Positions 25,701 to 37,150 of a DNA stretch of 64,000 bases are shown piece by piece (positions within the stretch are counted from its first letter, which is position 1; the number at the start of each line of letters is the position of its first letter). The notes under the pieces were generated by a model. The model saw only the letters and a program-made list of their open reading frames with translations, was not told the DNA's origin and searched no databases. The position numbers and the translations under genes are program-made. The DNA is from Anisakis pegreffii. Its lineage: Eukaryota; Nematoda; Chromadorea; Rhabditida; Anisakidae. The stretch is from assembly GCA_035041965.1 (NCBI GenBank), contig JAPYMA010000631.1:1-64000 (forward strand), given 5' to 3'.

Positions 25701-26160
25701 CGTCCGAAAGTACTAGCCTCAAGCGTTCTGAGTTACATGAATCCCTTGACCTTTATTTCAGAAGCTCTTGGGGTTGCTTATTCCGCAACCTATTAACAGA
25801 ATATTTCTACATTAAACATTGACGATTTTCGATGACTTTGTTAAAATAGGTTTTGACTAACGAACTTGTCAAGAACAAGCAATACACTTATTAAATTTCT
25901 CATGCCGGTGATGGACAGCTCACTTCGGCAGTCTCATTCAAACAACTACGTTTAACATGACAAACAACAGAATATGAATAACAATATTTATGCAGCTCGA
26001 AGCACACGATTGAAATGAAGGGCTGATGAGTAAATACAGAGATGTTAAGTAATTGCGGAAGATGTGTGATATTAACGATTTAAATAAAAATACATGAGTA
26101 ATTTAAAACAAAGAAAAGGGATAAATGTAGTAATAGCCATATCAATAGTGAAATAATGAA

Positions 26161-26390
26161 TTGAGTAAGAGAAAATATAATAATGACAGTAGTGATGCTA
26201 CGAACAATGATAACAATAATAACAATTATGCTAACGATTGTAACCATAGTAATGAGAATAAAGGTAACTATGGCAAGAATAAAAACTTTAGTAATACAAA
26301 CAATATAATAATAACAATAGCAATTGTAGCACTAATAATAACAGTTCACTTCAGCAGTAAGAATAATAACACAAGTAGCAAATAAACCGA
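26161..26390 (+). repeat. AAT/AAC-rich low-complexity stretch
   Basis: Imperfect AATAATAACAATAAT runs produce an Asn-rich ORF that has no other protein feature. I treat it as low-complexity DNA rather than a gene. Confidence 0.6.
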
Positions 26391-26399
26391 GCTATATCA

Positions 26400-27540
26400 A
26401 AGATCAATCGCTTTCACAGTATCCATCCATTTCACAAGGCGTGTAATATAAACTGATTGAAGAATAAAAATCAGTGAAAGAAATAGGCGGAAAGTGAGTA
26501 TCATCGAAACCGATAAACGAATAAGCAAACATGAACAATCGAATATGATAAGTACATATAACTCACATTGATGATAGCATATCGATGAAATGATTGCAAA
26601 ATATACAGATGAACAATCCAAATTAACGGAAGAAATGAACATGTAAGAAAGCGAAGAAAAAATGAACATAAAAGGAAGTACAAGCTAGGCACATTTAGAC
26701 GATCCAAAAAAGTTCCCGTTTTATATCTTGATGATGAACAAACAGAATTCTTTTTGTTGCGGATAATTATTTTCATCACAATCTTTCTAGCAACGAACCG
26801 CACTCTTCTTATGTTATAAGTTAAATTTATGCGATTGCGCGAACATAAGACGAGAATTGATGTGTTCTCTTGTCCTTCTTTAACTGTTCATTGATTTGTT
26901 CACACTTCTTCTGATAGGTGCAAAAAGGAAAGGAGCGCATGCTTACTCAAAAAGTATTTCGTCAGAAGCTTACTTTTTGCACAACCGATTTGCTAGGTGG
27001 CATTATGTGAGATGCGTGATAATCATGCAATGATCAGGCGCTCTATACCATCCCTCGATCCAATTTGTGCTACGCGGAATGTCCAGTGATATTTTTTCAC
27101 GCACGTTCAACAAATATTGGGCAAAAACCGGTTACCTTCTCCGCCTCCTTTGCACTGCCCCAATCCGTGTAAATTCAGAATACATCAGGAAATCCTCTAG
27201 TATATCATCTAAACTTCCGTCTAATGATATCGTGAATTGTTCGAAAACGATATTGACATGGTAAAGTGGCACGAATGCGAGTCCTTAAAAACATTTCACC
27301 ACCACTCTATTTCCGGAATCGTACCAGCTGCTGAGCCTCAAACTTTGGATCTTTCTACACAAGCAGTGACGAAGTGAAATAAACAATCACTGGTTCGCGT
27401 GCTTGGATCAATAAAAAGTTTATCGTGTTAAATAAAGCGCAAACGGCACTGTTCTGAAATGATCAATTAACGCATGAAGCGCGTACAATAATTGGTAGCG
27501 CTCCGATGCTAAATTTAGCAGTACCATCATGAAACCGTTG
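26400..27540. other. nothing recognised
   Basis: No gene, RNA or clear repeat was found. Overlapping ORFs on both strands at 26.4-26.8 kb have AT-driven composition only. Confidence 0.35.
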
Positions 27541-27770
27541 AAGAGCTTTCGGAGCCCCTGAACTCTACTTCCGGGGTTTTCGAGCTCATTTGAAGCAAGT
27601 CCGTCAATGCAGAACGATAATACTCCTGGATACCGTCAAATGCAGAGTGATAGTCAAAGCGATAATAATCTTGGATACCGTTCAATCCTAGCCGTTACGT
27701 AAGCTCCATTTCCATCAATCCAAATGTTCATTAGGCTAAATGCGCATTAGGCTAATACATTCGATTAGAT
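27541..27770. repeat. MULE-related repeat fragment with ATTAGGCTAA units
   Basis: It contains GAGCTTTCGGAGCCCCTGAA and GGGGTTTTCGAGC, matching the MULE-associated sequence at 5.07-5.11 kb in the same orientation. AACGGCTAGGATTGAACGGT in reverse complement matches that at 5.00 kb. ATTAGGCTAAATGCGCATTA at its right resembles the TIR units of the 25-kb element. Tandem GGATACCGT-containing units of about 50 bp lie inside. Confidence 0.55.
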
Positions 27771-28189
27771 TGTTTTGATTTTGTTTGTTAAGATTCACAG
27801 GATGACATTTATTACTTCATCCGCTGACTGTGTTGATGTGCGTGCATGTGAGTGTACGTCAGAAATATTCGTGTTCGAATCTGACAAATCATTTCCAGAT
27901 GAGCATTTGAAACAGAATCTCTATTATGTGCTTGTGTTCATCATTCTTTTCGCGTCAGTATCCAATCGCAAAACACATAACGCCTATGGACACACTTATT
28001 TAATCAGTATCTAAATGACGCTTAATTGAGAAGGGATTTTCGTATCACCGAAAGCTTCGTCGAATTATTATTGTTACTCTAGTGATTGTAGGTTGGTTGA
28101 GGGAGCTTTTCTCTATTAGAGAACCTTTTTTTCAGTGACAATCATGATCAATCAAATCGACTGATTCGCATTTGCGTTTGATATTTCTG

Positions 28190-28465
28190 ATGCTCGTTTT
28201 ATGCAATTGGAATTGGATGATTGTTGTTGGCGTTGTTGCTTATAAGGTTCGTCAATCAACATTGAAAATTTCTCGCTCTTTCCATACACTTCTAAAAGAA
28301 TCTTTGTCATCTTCAAATGCACTTTCCAGTGATGATGCGGCTAATGTACGACATTTCTATTCTTCATTTACAAAAATTCCATTAATAGGTGATTTCTTCA
28401 GTACGCATAGGTGTATGCATCGCAACCTCACCTTCTTTATGTTCGTGATACGCACACTGAGTTGA
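28190..28465 (+). CDS. weak candidate small secreted or membrane ORF
   Basis: An ATG at 28190 opens MLVLCNWNWMIVVGVVAYKV, a hydrophobic leader, followed by about 70 residues of mixed composition (SSDDAANVRHFYSSF). No cysteine framework, dibasic cleavage series or known domain is seen. It could be a small secreted peptide gene or chance. Nothing nearby supports it. Confidence 0.15.
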   Translation: MLVLCNWNWMIVVGVVAYKVRQSTLKISRSFHTLLKESLSSSNALSSDDAANVRHFYSSFTKIPLIGDFFSTHRCMHRNLTFFMFVIRTLS

Positions 28466-28469
28466 TGTT

Positions 28470-31240
28470 TATAAACCAGTATGTTTATACAGTTTGACCT
28501 ATTGCAATTCGTTGTTGCGTTATTGCAATTCGTCTTAAATACATTAGGATCAGAATCAGCTTCACTTTTAGATTTGCGGTTGGACATGCTCAGACTCACG
28601 CTCGGTTTCAGCTGTCCATCCTTTATACTCTTATAACGAAACCTCTAAACTTTATATTTAAACGATTTGTTCTCAGTTTGAAATTATTTCTGTTAGGTGT
28701 ATCCTGTACGTAGTGTAAGCCATGCGCAATAGGTTTTATTGTCTTTCTCTTCATCAATATTCTGAATGAAAACAGATTCAATGGCATCCTGCCCTGAACG
28801 TCTGAAGATCTCGTTTCAAAACTGATAATATCCTACAGATGCATAAGTGTTATGCATTTTGATGAAACTGATGAAAGCAATTTTCGTTATTGTGGAAGCA
28901 CTCAGTATGAAGCGAATGAATAAAGTGAGTCCTCTAAAATATATCAACGAATAAACGGAACAGTCTGAAAAGGGACTGGATTATTTCATTGGGAGAGAAG
29001 ACTCATTTATTGTAGCGCTGCTTGACCACGTTCTAAATATCATTTCAAAGCGCATGTAATTAATGAGCATTTTGAAGATAAACTACTACATAGCATTGAT
29101 ATTGAATAGCAGCATCTGAAAAGTGAAGCACGGAAAAATCGTTAGAATTTCAGGACTGACACGCATTTTAAACTAATAATTTAAGCTTTCATGGCGACAA
29201 TTTCTTCTTACGATTCGACTGCTGGATATGATCACCAATTGCACTGAGTGATACGAATTTATACTTGCTTATTAATATAAGCAACACTTTTGAATATTTT
29301 TAAATGAAAAATTGATTGGTTTGTTCTTCTTTGAACGGATTCTCTTGTCATAAAAATTATCACTTGAAATGGCTGGATGAGACAGAGACAGTTCCCAGTT
29401 TCCGGTCGTAACGAAAGCGCATCTTAACAAAGGATGCTGGTGATAATGCTTAAAGTAGTGATATTGTGACTGGTCATAGGAATCCTTGATTCAAACGATT
29501 ATAAGTTCAAACAACCCGAGAAATCAAAAATTTCATTCCTATTAGCAACACAAACGCTTGTTTTCATTAGTTTATATTATATGCATACAATTATTGAGCA
29601 ATATCTTAATGGCTAATATTTCTTTTTTTAATGTACACTCTCAAAAATGATAGAATTGAATAGAAACGCTGCTAGTCAGCAAGATCATTTCGAAGCAGTT
29701 TCCATCTAGAACAAGATACGCATGTTGCTAATATCGGAGGTGCATATGCGAATAAGCCTCAAAAAGTTTTGCTCAGTCCCGATAGTATTCTAAAGAGTTC
29801 ATATTGATCACTGTTTTGACACAAATGCACACTGAAATAAATTTTCTTGCTGAACAACTTCCAACTTCTCTTTATATGGGAATTGTAGGTGTACTTCTTA
29901 AGTGGTAAACAATTGCTCAGCAGCCAACCTCTGTTTTTTTTTTCTTTTGAAGTTACTCAGTGACAAATTTTGGCCCATATTTTTCGGAGTTCGCTTATGA
30001 GAAGCTTTTTTTTACGAATATTCTGGCCATAACCATTTCCTTTAATTCTAGCATAAGTGCAATTAACACACCAAAATGTATGAAGAATTTAAAAATAATT
30101 AGGGCTTTTTCAATTTGTGATTAATTAAAATAAATCGTTTATTCATTGCTAGAACGACTCGATAGCCAGGAAATGTGCTATTAAGAAAACTTGTGTCTTC
30201 TGAGAGTCAATTTTTTAATAATCCTACGCTTTCGTTTCCTGTTCCTCACAATCAATAAAACAAGACAATACTCCAACTATGCTCATTCGTTTGTGAAACC
30301 ATTTTTTGATTGACAAGCTTGATTTCATTTCATTAAAAGTAATTAAACTGTTCACTTCTTGCAGACTTTTGCTCCTTACAATTAGTAACGTGCATCTGTC
30401 TAACATTGATTCGCTTATCTCCTTCACAGAACCGCTCTTATCTGTTAGAATGCACGTGTGAAACGATGATCATGAATATGCATCTTTCATTCATTCCCTT
30501 CACAAATGTAACGATAGTAATTCACGACCGTTATGTTCAACCGATCAGTCGTCCATTAGTGGTGAACAGATTAAAGAAAACATTTCCCGGAAAACATTCT
30601 CATTGTTATGAGTTGCTTGCGTCGAATGTCAAATGTTCGCAATCAGCACGCGATAAACGATTAACAAAAGTTTCTATATCACGAAACTTGAAGTCAGTGG
30701 TGAAGTCTTGAAAATCTGTCAATCGATGAAATAGTGAGAACATTTATGTTCTCATTTCCTTTCCTGGTTTCCTACAAAAACCCAGAATTTTCTATTTTGC
30801 TCATGCAAAATTAGATCGGTCCCAGTTGAGAATTGCCCATAGAACATACTTCTGTAAGGTACAAACCGAGGAGTAAAATAGTCGAGACTACAAACCTCGT
30901 TCCTTTCCATTCTCACGAGGATAGAAAAAGATTCAGTTTAATGTTGATCTGAATGAGCTGAAACGAGATGATTTCATTCGCTTTTGATCATTCGTATTGA
31001 AGTCGATAAAAAAGGTTTTTACACCCATTTGAGCGAAATAGCTAATGGAATCTTTTCAATCTTATTGATTCACTTCATGAATTTTACGATCTCCGTTTTG
31101 CTCTTGCAAAATTATTATAGGTTATGCAATAAGGTTGAGATAGAGACCCTCGATCAATTAAGAATTCTTTAAGGACACGGAAATCCTATTCTCACCCTCT
31201 CTCGGAGGCCGAGATCCTCAAACCTAACTTCACTCCCGAC
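28470..31240. other. nothing recognised
   Basis: No gene, RNA or transposon could be supported. The ORF at 30406-30711 has no recognisable domain. The GC-richer patch at 31170-31235 (CTCTCGGAGGCCGAGATCC) resembles the repeat patch at 14.85 kb. Confidence 0.35.
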
Positions 31241-31244
31241 TAGT

Positions 31245-31400
31245 GGCGTTTCTATTCCACTCAAACTGTTCCGTTTCTGTTCTATACCAAGAAATAGAAC
31301 AGAACAGTTCCAGAAGAAAGGACAGGAAGAATATAACGAAAAGAAACAACTGGAGGGTGGAATAGAACAGAATAGAACAGTTTGCCAAAAATGTGGAACA
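31245..31400. repeat. TGTTCTATTCC-type repeat with inverted ends
   Basis: The left side reads GTTTCTATTCCACTCAAACTG and the right side GTGGAATAGAACAGAATAGA, followed by GGAACAGAAAC. The block is thus an imperfect inverted repeat of about 150 bp. It shares TTCTGTTC words with 21.2 kb and ACAGAATAGAAAC with 39.31 kb. Confidence 0.5.
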
Positions 31401-32526
31401 GAAACATCAGCACCCTCGACTCAACTCTATTTTACAGTGATTTTGACCCATTTTTTGTTAAAAGAGTGTTGCTATTGATTTTACATTCGATTACCACATC
31501 TACCAACTACCAACAGTTCCGCAATAATTTCTAATGCGAATATATTATTAAGGTTTTTTTGCTCCGAAGACAGCATTCATCGACTGAGTTGCATTCAGTG
31601 GATCAGCTCAACTGCATAAATACATCAATAAATAGTGCATGGTCTCATAGAATGGTAACCAAAAATGAAAAAAAAAACGAGAGAGGAGGTATTAGAAACA
31701 AAATGAGAATAGAAATGTTTTGGATAAACGGTAACATTATGCTGATGTACAGATGACAGCTGATTATGTGCAATAGACGTGATAATTGACACATTCACTA
31801 ACAGATTTCGTTTGACTTTCATTTTATTGCGGCATTATTTTCAAGTTCACTCCGTTTTCCATCATTTAATTTTGTTCACATCAGTTCAGCATTTTAAAAA
31901 TACCAAAACGTTTCCGATTTGACGGGTTTCAGTTGAAAGTTTGGTCAGTTGAATGTTCGATCGGAGAGAAATGTGATCTGCGATTGTCATTTTCTAACTA
32001 TTGTATTTCATCGGCATGCACTGCTTGATTGAGTAAAGATCAATAGTCAAAGCAAATATGCATCATTGCCGATGATTATTAGCCATATCAACCAGAAAAT
32101 GAAACTTACTAACCAAATTGCCTTTTGAATCGGTTACATAGCCTTTTGAATATTGTTGGGTAACGACACTTCATACTGACGCCCAACATGTCTGTTCACG
32201 GGTTATCGAGTACGACTCTTGAACTTTTTAAAAGCGCAGCTACTCTCAGAAACAGTGGAATCTTCTCAATTATTCGCATATCCACGATTCAATAAAACGT
32301 AAAATGTTTTTTGTTGATCGAAGTAATATCAATTTGGTTTGTTGATAGTCGTTCTCATCCGAAAGCATGCAAATGGAACAGCGACAAGACAACACTTCTG
32401 AAATGATGGTTTGTGGATGTGTTCGGTAAACACAAATCAGAAGCCTTGTCCTATTGCTGATGATCATCTTGATGAAGTGGTCATTCGTCATCAATAAATC
32501 TACTATGATCTAAAACAAAAGGATGC

Positions 32527-35500
32527 ATGAATTTCAGCGAAAAGATGATGAATGAAACACTGAATTATGAATGTATCGTCGATGAAATTGACTGGATAAC
32601 ATGGATAATAACAGGACCGGTCACCACCATTGTGGCTGTCTTCGGTGTGTGCAGTAATCTATTCAGTTTGAATATTCTTCGTTCGCTCGCAATTCGGCCG
32701 TCAATTCGACTGTACTTGTCGGTGCTCGCCATTGCCAACTCATTCGTATCGTTTTGTAGTATTTGGTATTATTCATTAGCTGAAATACTTAAGCCGCTGT
32801 TTGGCACCATTTCATTCTTCCAGTAAGTTTACTTCACTTTTTTAATTTCTCAATTATGCACACATACTAGAGTGATGGAAGAGAGGCAAGAATTTCTTCT
32901 CTGAAATATCCGCTTCAGGTTGATTAAAAGTAGCTCCATGCAAGATTTCAGCCAAAAATATTGTACTTGGAGTTGATGCAGTGCGCTCGAATAAAATTCG
33001 GAGAAAAATACGATGGGTTTAGTTACTAACTGCATGTATTCCACTGACGTGAGATCGCGAACGGAATCTTGCAGCGAAACATAAAAGCCCCCATCTAACA
33101 ATGCTCTTTACAATGAATGGAAATACACGTCAAAGGACTAATATAGAGGGGAATATGTTATAAAAATACATTGATGCATATAGAAAGAGTATGGAAAGAT
33201 CAGAAACCTTCTTAGTTATCGGTGGATACCGTCTTTTGGATCGAAAAAAAAGTGAGGAGAATTTGGTTTTTTGGCGAAATAAGTGAAAAAGTGCTTGAAA
33301 GTTCGTAGGGAGAAGATTCGATATCGACTGAACGTCAACAAGCATAAAGCTACAATGCATCACTGCATCACGACTCCTGTGACTTGTCCACTGATATGTT
33401 GCAGGTATTTGACAGTAATTATGCATCCAGTATCATTCCTTTCCATAACAGTCGCCGTATGGATGCTCTTAATTGTAACTGCAGCTCGCTACTTTGCCTT
33501 AGCCTATCCGTTGAGGCATCGCGTACATGATTCAGTGGAGCGTGCACGTTACGTTTATATTTGTATATTACTGATTGCCATTCTTTATTCCGTACCGACT
33601 CTGTTCGAAATGCGATTGTCAGATGCCTGTTCTGAGTTAGTTGTTTCGTTTTGTTCATTGTATATGGATTGATTCCTTGCATGAACCCATATTTGCAACA
33701 CTCATCTTTGCAGATTGACTTCTGCTCATTGAGTAATTTACTGAATTATGAATCCAACTTGGTGACTCCATTAATGCATTCATATATGAGTTGCTGATGT
33801 ATGTGGCAGCTCCGATTAACCCGTAACTAGTGTTATAATGTTTCCCAAATTGTTCTTTATTCAGTTTAGGCGATCTTTTTGTTCCATAATTTTCCCTTGG
33901 CGTCACCAATTTCGTCTCTCTGAGTATATAAGAATTTTTCAAAATGTCGTCTTAACCTCAGCTTTCACTAACCAAAAACTATCACTCATTAGTTTTTCTG
34001 CTCGATGAAATTTATTTTTTAGGGAACATCTGCTTCATTCCACTCAGTTGCAGGTATTACAATGATTCTTCATTCATTATGGTAGTACCTACTGAATTAC
34101 GTCTTAATCCAGATTATATCTCGATTTATTCGGTCACGCTGAACATGATTTTTATGACGGTTGGGCCATTCTGCTTCATAATGATCATGTCAATTCGAAT
34201 GATTTTTATCGTTGGAAAAGCGCGTTCACTGCGTTATGGAATGGATGCCAGGTGATTAAATTCTAGTAAACAACGTTAAATGAGCGTGATTGTTGTGACA
34301 ACATCTGCGAAGGCTTTTTAGGAGCGTTTTTTAACATAGTTTTCGATGTTGACGAATTCAGCTAATCAACCCTCCAAAGAGTAACAGTATTTGTATCATG
34401 GTTCTTGATCGCTCAATAGCAACACTGTTTAATTGCTCTCTTTATATGGCAACTAACGTCAAAGGATGCCAGATTACTCTGGTCAGTCGTATTCACGAAT
34501 ACTTTTTCGCATCATCAGACAGAGAAAGCAGATCTGTTTTTTTTGGTTCAGATTCAACCAAAAAAAAAGAATTACTCTGCATTTTTTGTTCGAAAGAAAA
34601 GGAGTTTTGTTGATTCGTTGACTTGAATACTCCGAGTGATGAGAAACGAAACTGATCAAGAATCAAACAAACCATGTAATCAACGATTTTCATCGCCCTT
34701 CCGCTTTGAACATCCAAAAATTATTTGTCGCTATGTCAAGATGATGAGAGTAACACTTGTTCAAGATAGAAACTGGAAAGTATTATTTGTCAGTTGCTCT
34801 CAGTAGCACAGTTCTCGGTCACACCATTTCCACATCAGTTTTCAGAGTGGCTCTATCAGGTCGCAGCTCAAATCAAGAGAATACAACAGTAATGCTGTTG
34901 GTGGTAGCAGTTAAATTCCTTTTGTGCAACTATCTGATGATCGCCGTCAATATTTGGGAGCTCTTAGCTGGTTCAAAAATCGCAGTTGGAAAACTGTATA
35001 AGTTTATTGTCGAATTAAGTAACTTATTGGTTGTCGCTAACAGTGCATCTGATTCGATAGTTTATCTTCGATGGAGACGGAAACCAGCGCGCAAATCATC
35101 ATATAGTAACGTTTTCAAGCCGTTGTTCACCTCTGATGAAGCGATCTTATTGAAGAATCAGTTCGAGTGTCATGTGAGTTGTGATGCATTTATTGGACTG
35201 TTAACTGCATTGCAAAGATTCAGTTAATAATTGCAGAGAATTTCGATTTTTTTTTTTTGGATTTGTTTACACAATCGTATATTCGCACATTCTACACATA
35301 GGTTCATTAGTCTTTTTTGATAGCATTCGACAGAGAGATGTGAAACACTTCCTTACTGCAACCTTTTATCGTTGTCGCGTTACAGTGCTAAGGCTTCAGT
35401 AGGCATTGCATTTGATCGATGAATATAGAATTCACTCTTTTAAATATCAATTCAAAGGACCTTCATCATTCAACTGATCAGTTCTGTTGATGAGAAGTAG

Positions 35501-36188
35501 TGTCGTTTGCAGAAGTTCATTTATCTGAAGTATTGAAACTGGATTCAGTCTTTCGTTTTTGCTTCATTTACGAAAAAATATAAAAGAATGTACGATTCTA
35601 TTCACGAATCAGCTGAATTTTCAGCCGTCGGGCAGAACAATCGGTTCAATGCTAGCTGAACTTCTGATACCAAATAATGAAGACATGGTGTACGAGGAAG
35701 GCATGCACATTCAATCCCTACTCGAGGAAATGGTGTTCTCAATCGGTGAACCGACTGCCGAGCAAAATATAGTCAATAAACTGAACTGCATTGGTTCAAG
35801 ACATGCAAACCTCTCCATTCCGGCTACTAAATGGAATCAATTCAAAAATACTTTAGTTGAAGTAATTTTACTACGGCTGACTGTTTTTCACTCAGATTTA
35901 AGTTTCGCATTCAATCATAGCCAATACTTGCGTATTCATCTACAAACGCATACTTCTTTGACACCATCCATCCTTCTTCTTGGAACTGAAATAAATTTAT
36001 CAACAACTACAACCTCTGTTAATTCGTTCCTATGATCAAGTCATTCTTTATTTCCACAATTTTGAAGCCAAATTTTTGTTCAACAGTACTTGGAAGATAA
36101 TTTCCTCACAGTGCTTTTCCTCTTCGAAGAAGAAATGCAATCCAAATCTGTTTCCAAAAACGAAATCGTTTGCAATGAATGTCCGTAA
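32527..36188 (+). CDS. GLB-33-like chimeric protein: FMRFamide-receptor-type 7TM domain plus C-terminal globin domain
   Basis: Exons are 32527-32822, 33405-33635, 34054-34251, 34846-35173, 35625-35861 and a tentative last exon 36087-36188; phases agree. Residues 1 to about 330 are a rhodopsin-class receptor: N-glycosylation site NET, TM1 VTTIVAVFGVCSNLF, TM3 ending in ARYFALAYPLRHR (the DRY position), and TM7 ending SASDSIVYLRW in place of NPxxY. The tail (LFTSDEAILLKNQF) looks like a globin A helix. Exon 5 carries a globin E-F region: GMHIQSLLEEM and IGSRHANLSI put two His 32 residues apart, the E7-F8 spacing of neuroglobin, followed by WNQFKNTLVE (G helix). Helices B-D are shorter than usual, so an exon may be missing between 35174 and 35624. 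The last exon (FLTVLFLFEEEMQS) is a guess. Read-through after 35173 would end at 35227. Fusion in C. elegans and Ascaris GLB-33 is known; the link here is inferred. Confidence 0.82.
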
Positions 36189-36399
36189 AGAAGTCATTCT
36201 ACTCTCGATAATATTTCCAGAACATGTCAACAAATGAAACAAGGCATTTGTGGTCGAGGCTTGCTTGCATGCTCATCAAACAATTTCGTGATGGACAAAT
36301 TTTTCTCAAACAACCATCGAATCCGTCAGTTTGCTGATTCGAACAATTCATTCATTCCGTCGCAGTGATCCTCATAATTGTTCTTTCATCGTGTAGTGA

Positions 36400-36545
36400 T
36401 GACATTCGACCGGAAAAATCCGACAAATTTTGGTCGGAGCTCAGACATTCGGATTTCGACCGAACAAATTTAGAGTTCGGTCGGAAATACGAACATAGGA
36501 ATCTCAAAATGTGAATTTGGTCGGATTCCAACCGAATCGGACCAT
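36400..36545. repeat. dispersed TTCGG/CCGAA-rich repeat, copy 4
   Basis: The stretch contains GACATTCGACCGGAAAAATC, TTCGGATTTCGACCGAAC, GAGTTCGGTCGGAAATACG and AACCGAATCGGACC. It is the richest copy in GGTCGG and CCGAA words of the four in this window. Confidence 0.55.
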
Positions 36546-37150
36546 CGCTAGCATTATGATCACTGATTTCATCGATGTGTTTCACTCGGCGAATGTAAAT
36601 GGTTTCATCATAAACTATATTATTTCATTACTGGAGACAATTCCATGAGTCCGATCAAACCAACTAAATAATAAGAAGTTTTCGAACTTTGGAAGTTCAA
36701 TTAGTTACTTTGATCACTGAAAATCTTCCATGAAAATCATACTTATCACAACTTTTGATGTTCACGATCGCACAGCTATTCCACAATAAAACTTCTAACT
36801 GCCGAATGATCAGACGATAACGCTTCCGATTGGCAGTCTTTCATACAAATCTAAGCAACAAACAGTTATACGTGCTGAATTGTGCCGAATACGTGACAAA
36901 CGCGTATGATGAGCTACTTAATTATTGATTTATCCAATTATTTGATAATACAATGAAAAGGTGTCAATTACATGAGCTGATTTCAGTTCTTCAATCAAAT
37001 GGTTTTCTTTTGCAAGTATTGCAAAAGCAATTATGCTCTAACATTATCGATTAGAATCAACATTAAAACTGCAGTAACAAGCATTGAAAGTGACACACAC
37101 AACTTAAATCTTCACTGTTGACAGTTTATGAACATGTGAATGACACTGCG

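Noticed and set aside
35862..36035. Open frame continuing past the globin exon to 36035
   Set aside because: It reads through a GT donor into Thr/Ser-rich residues without globin G/H helix features, so I treat it as intron.
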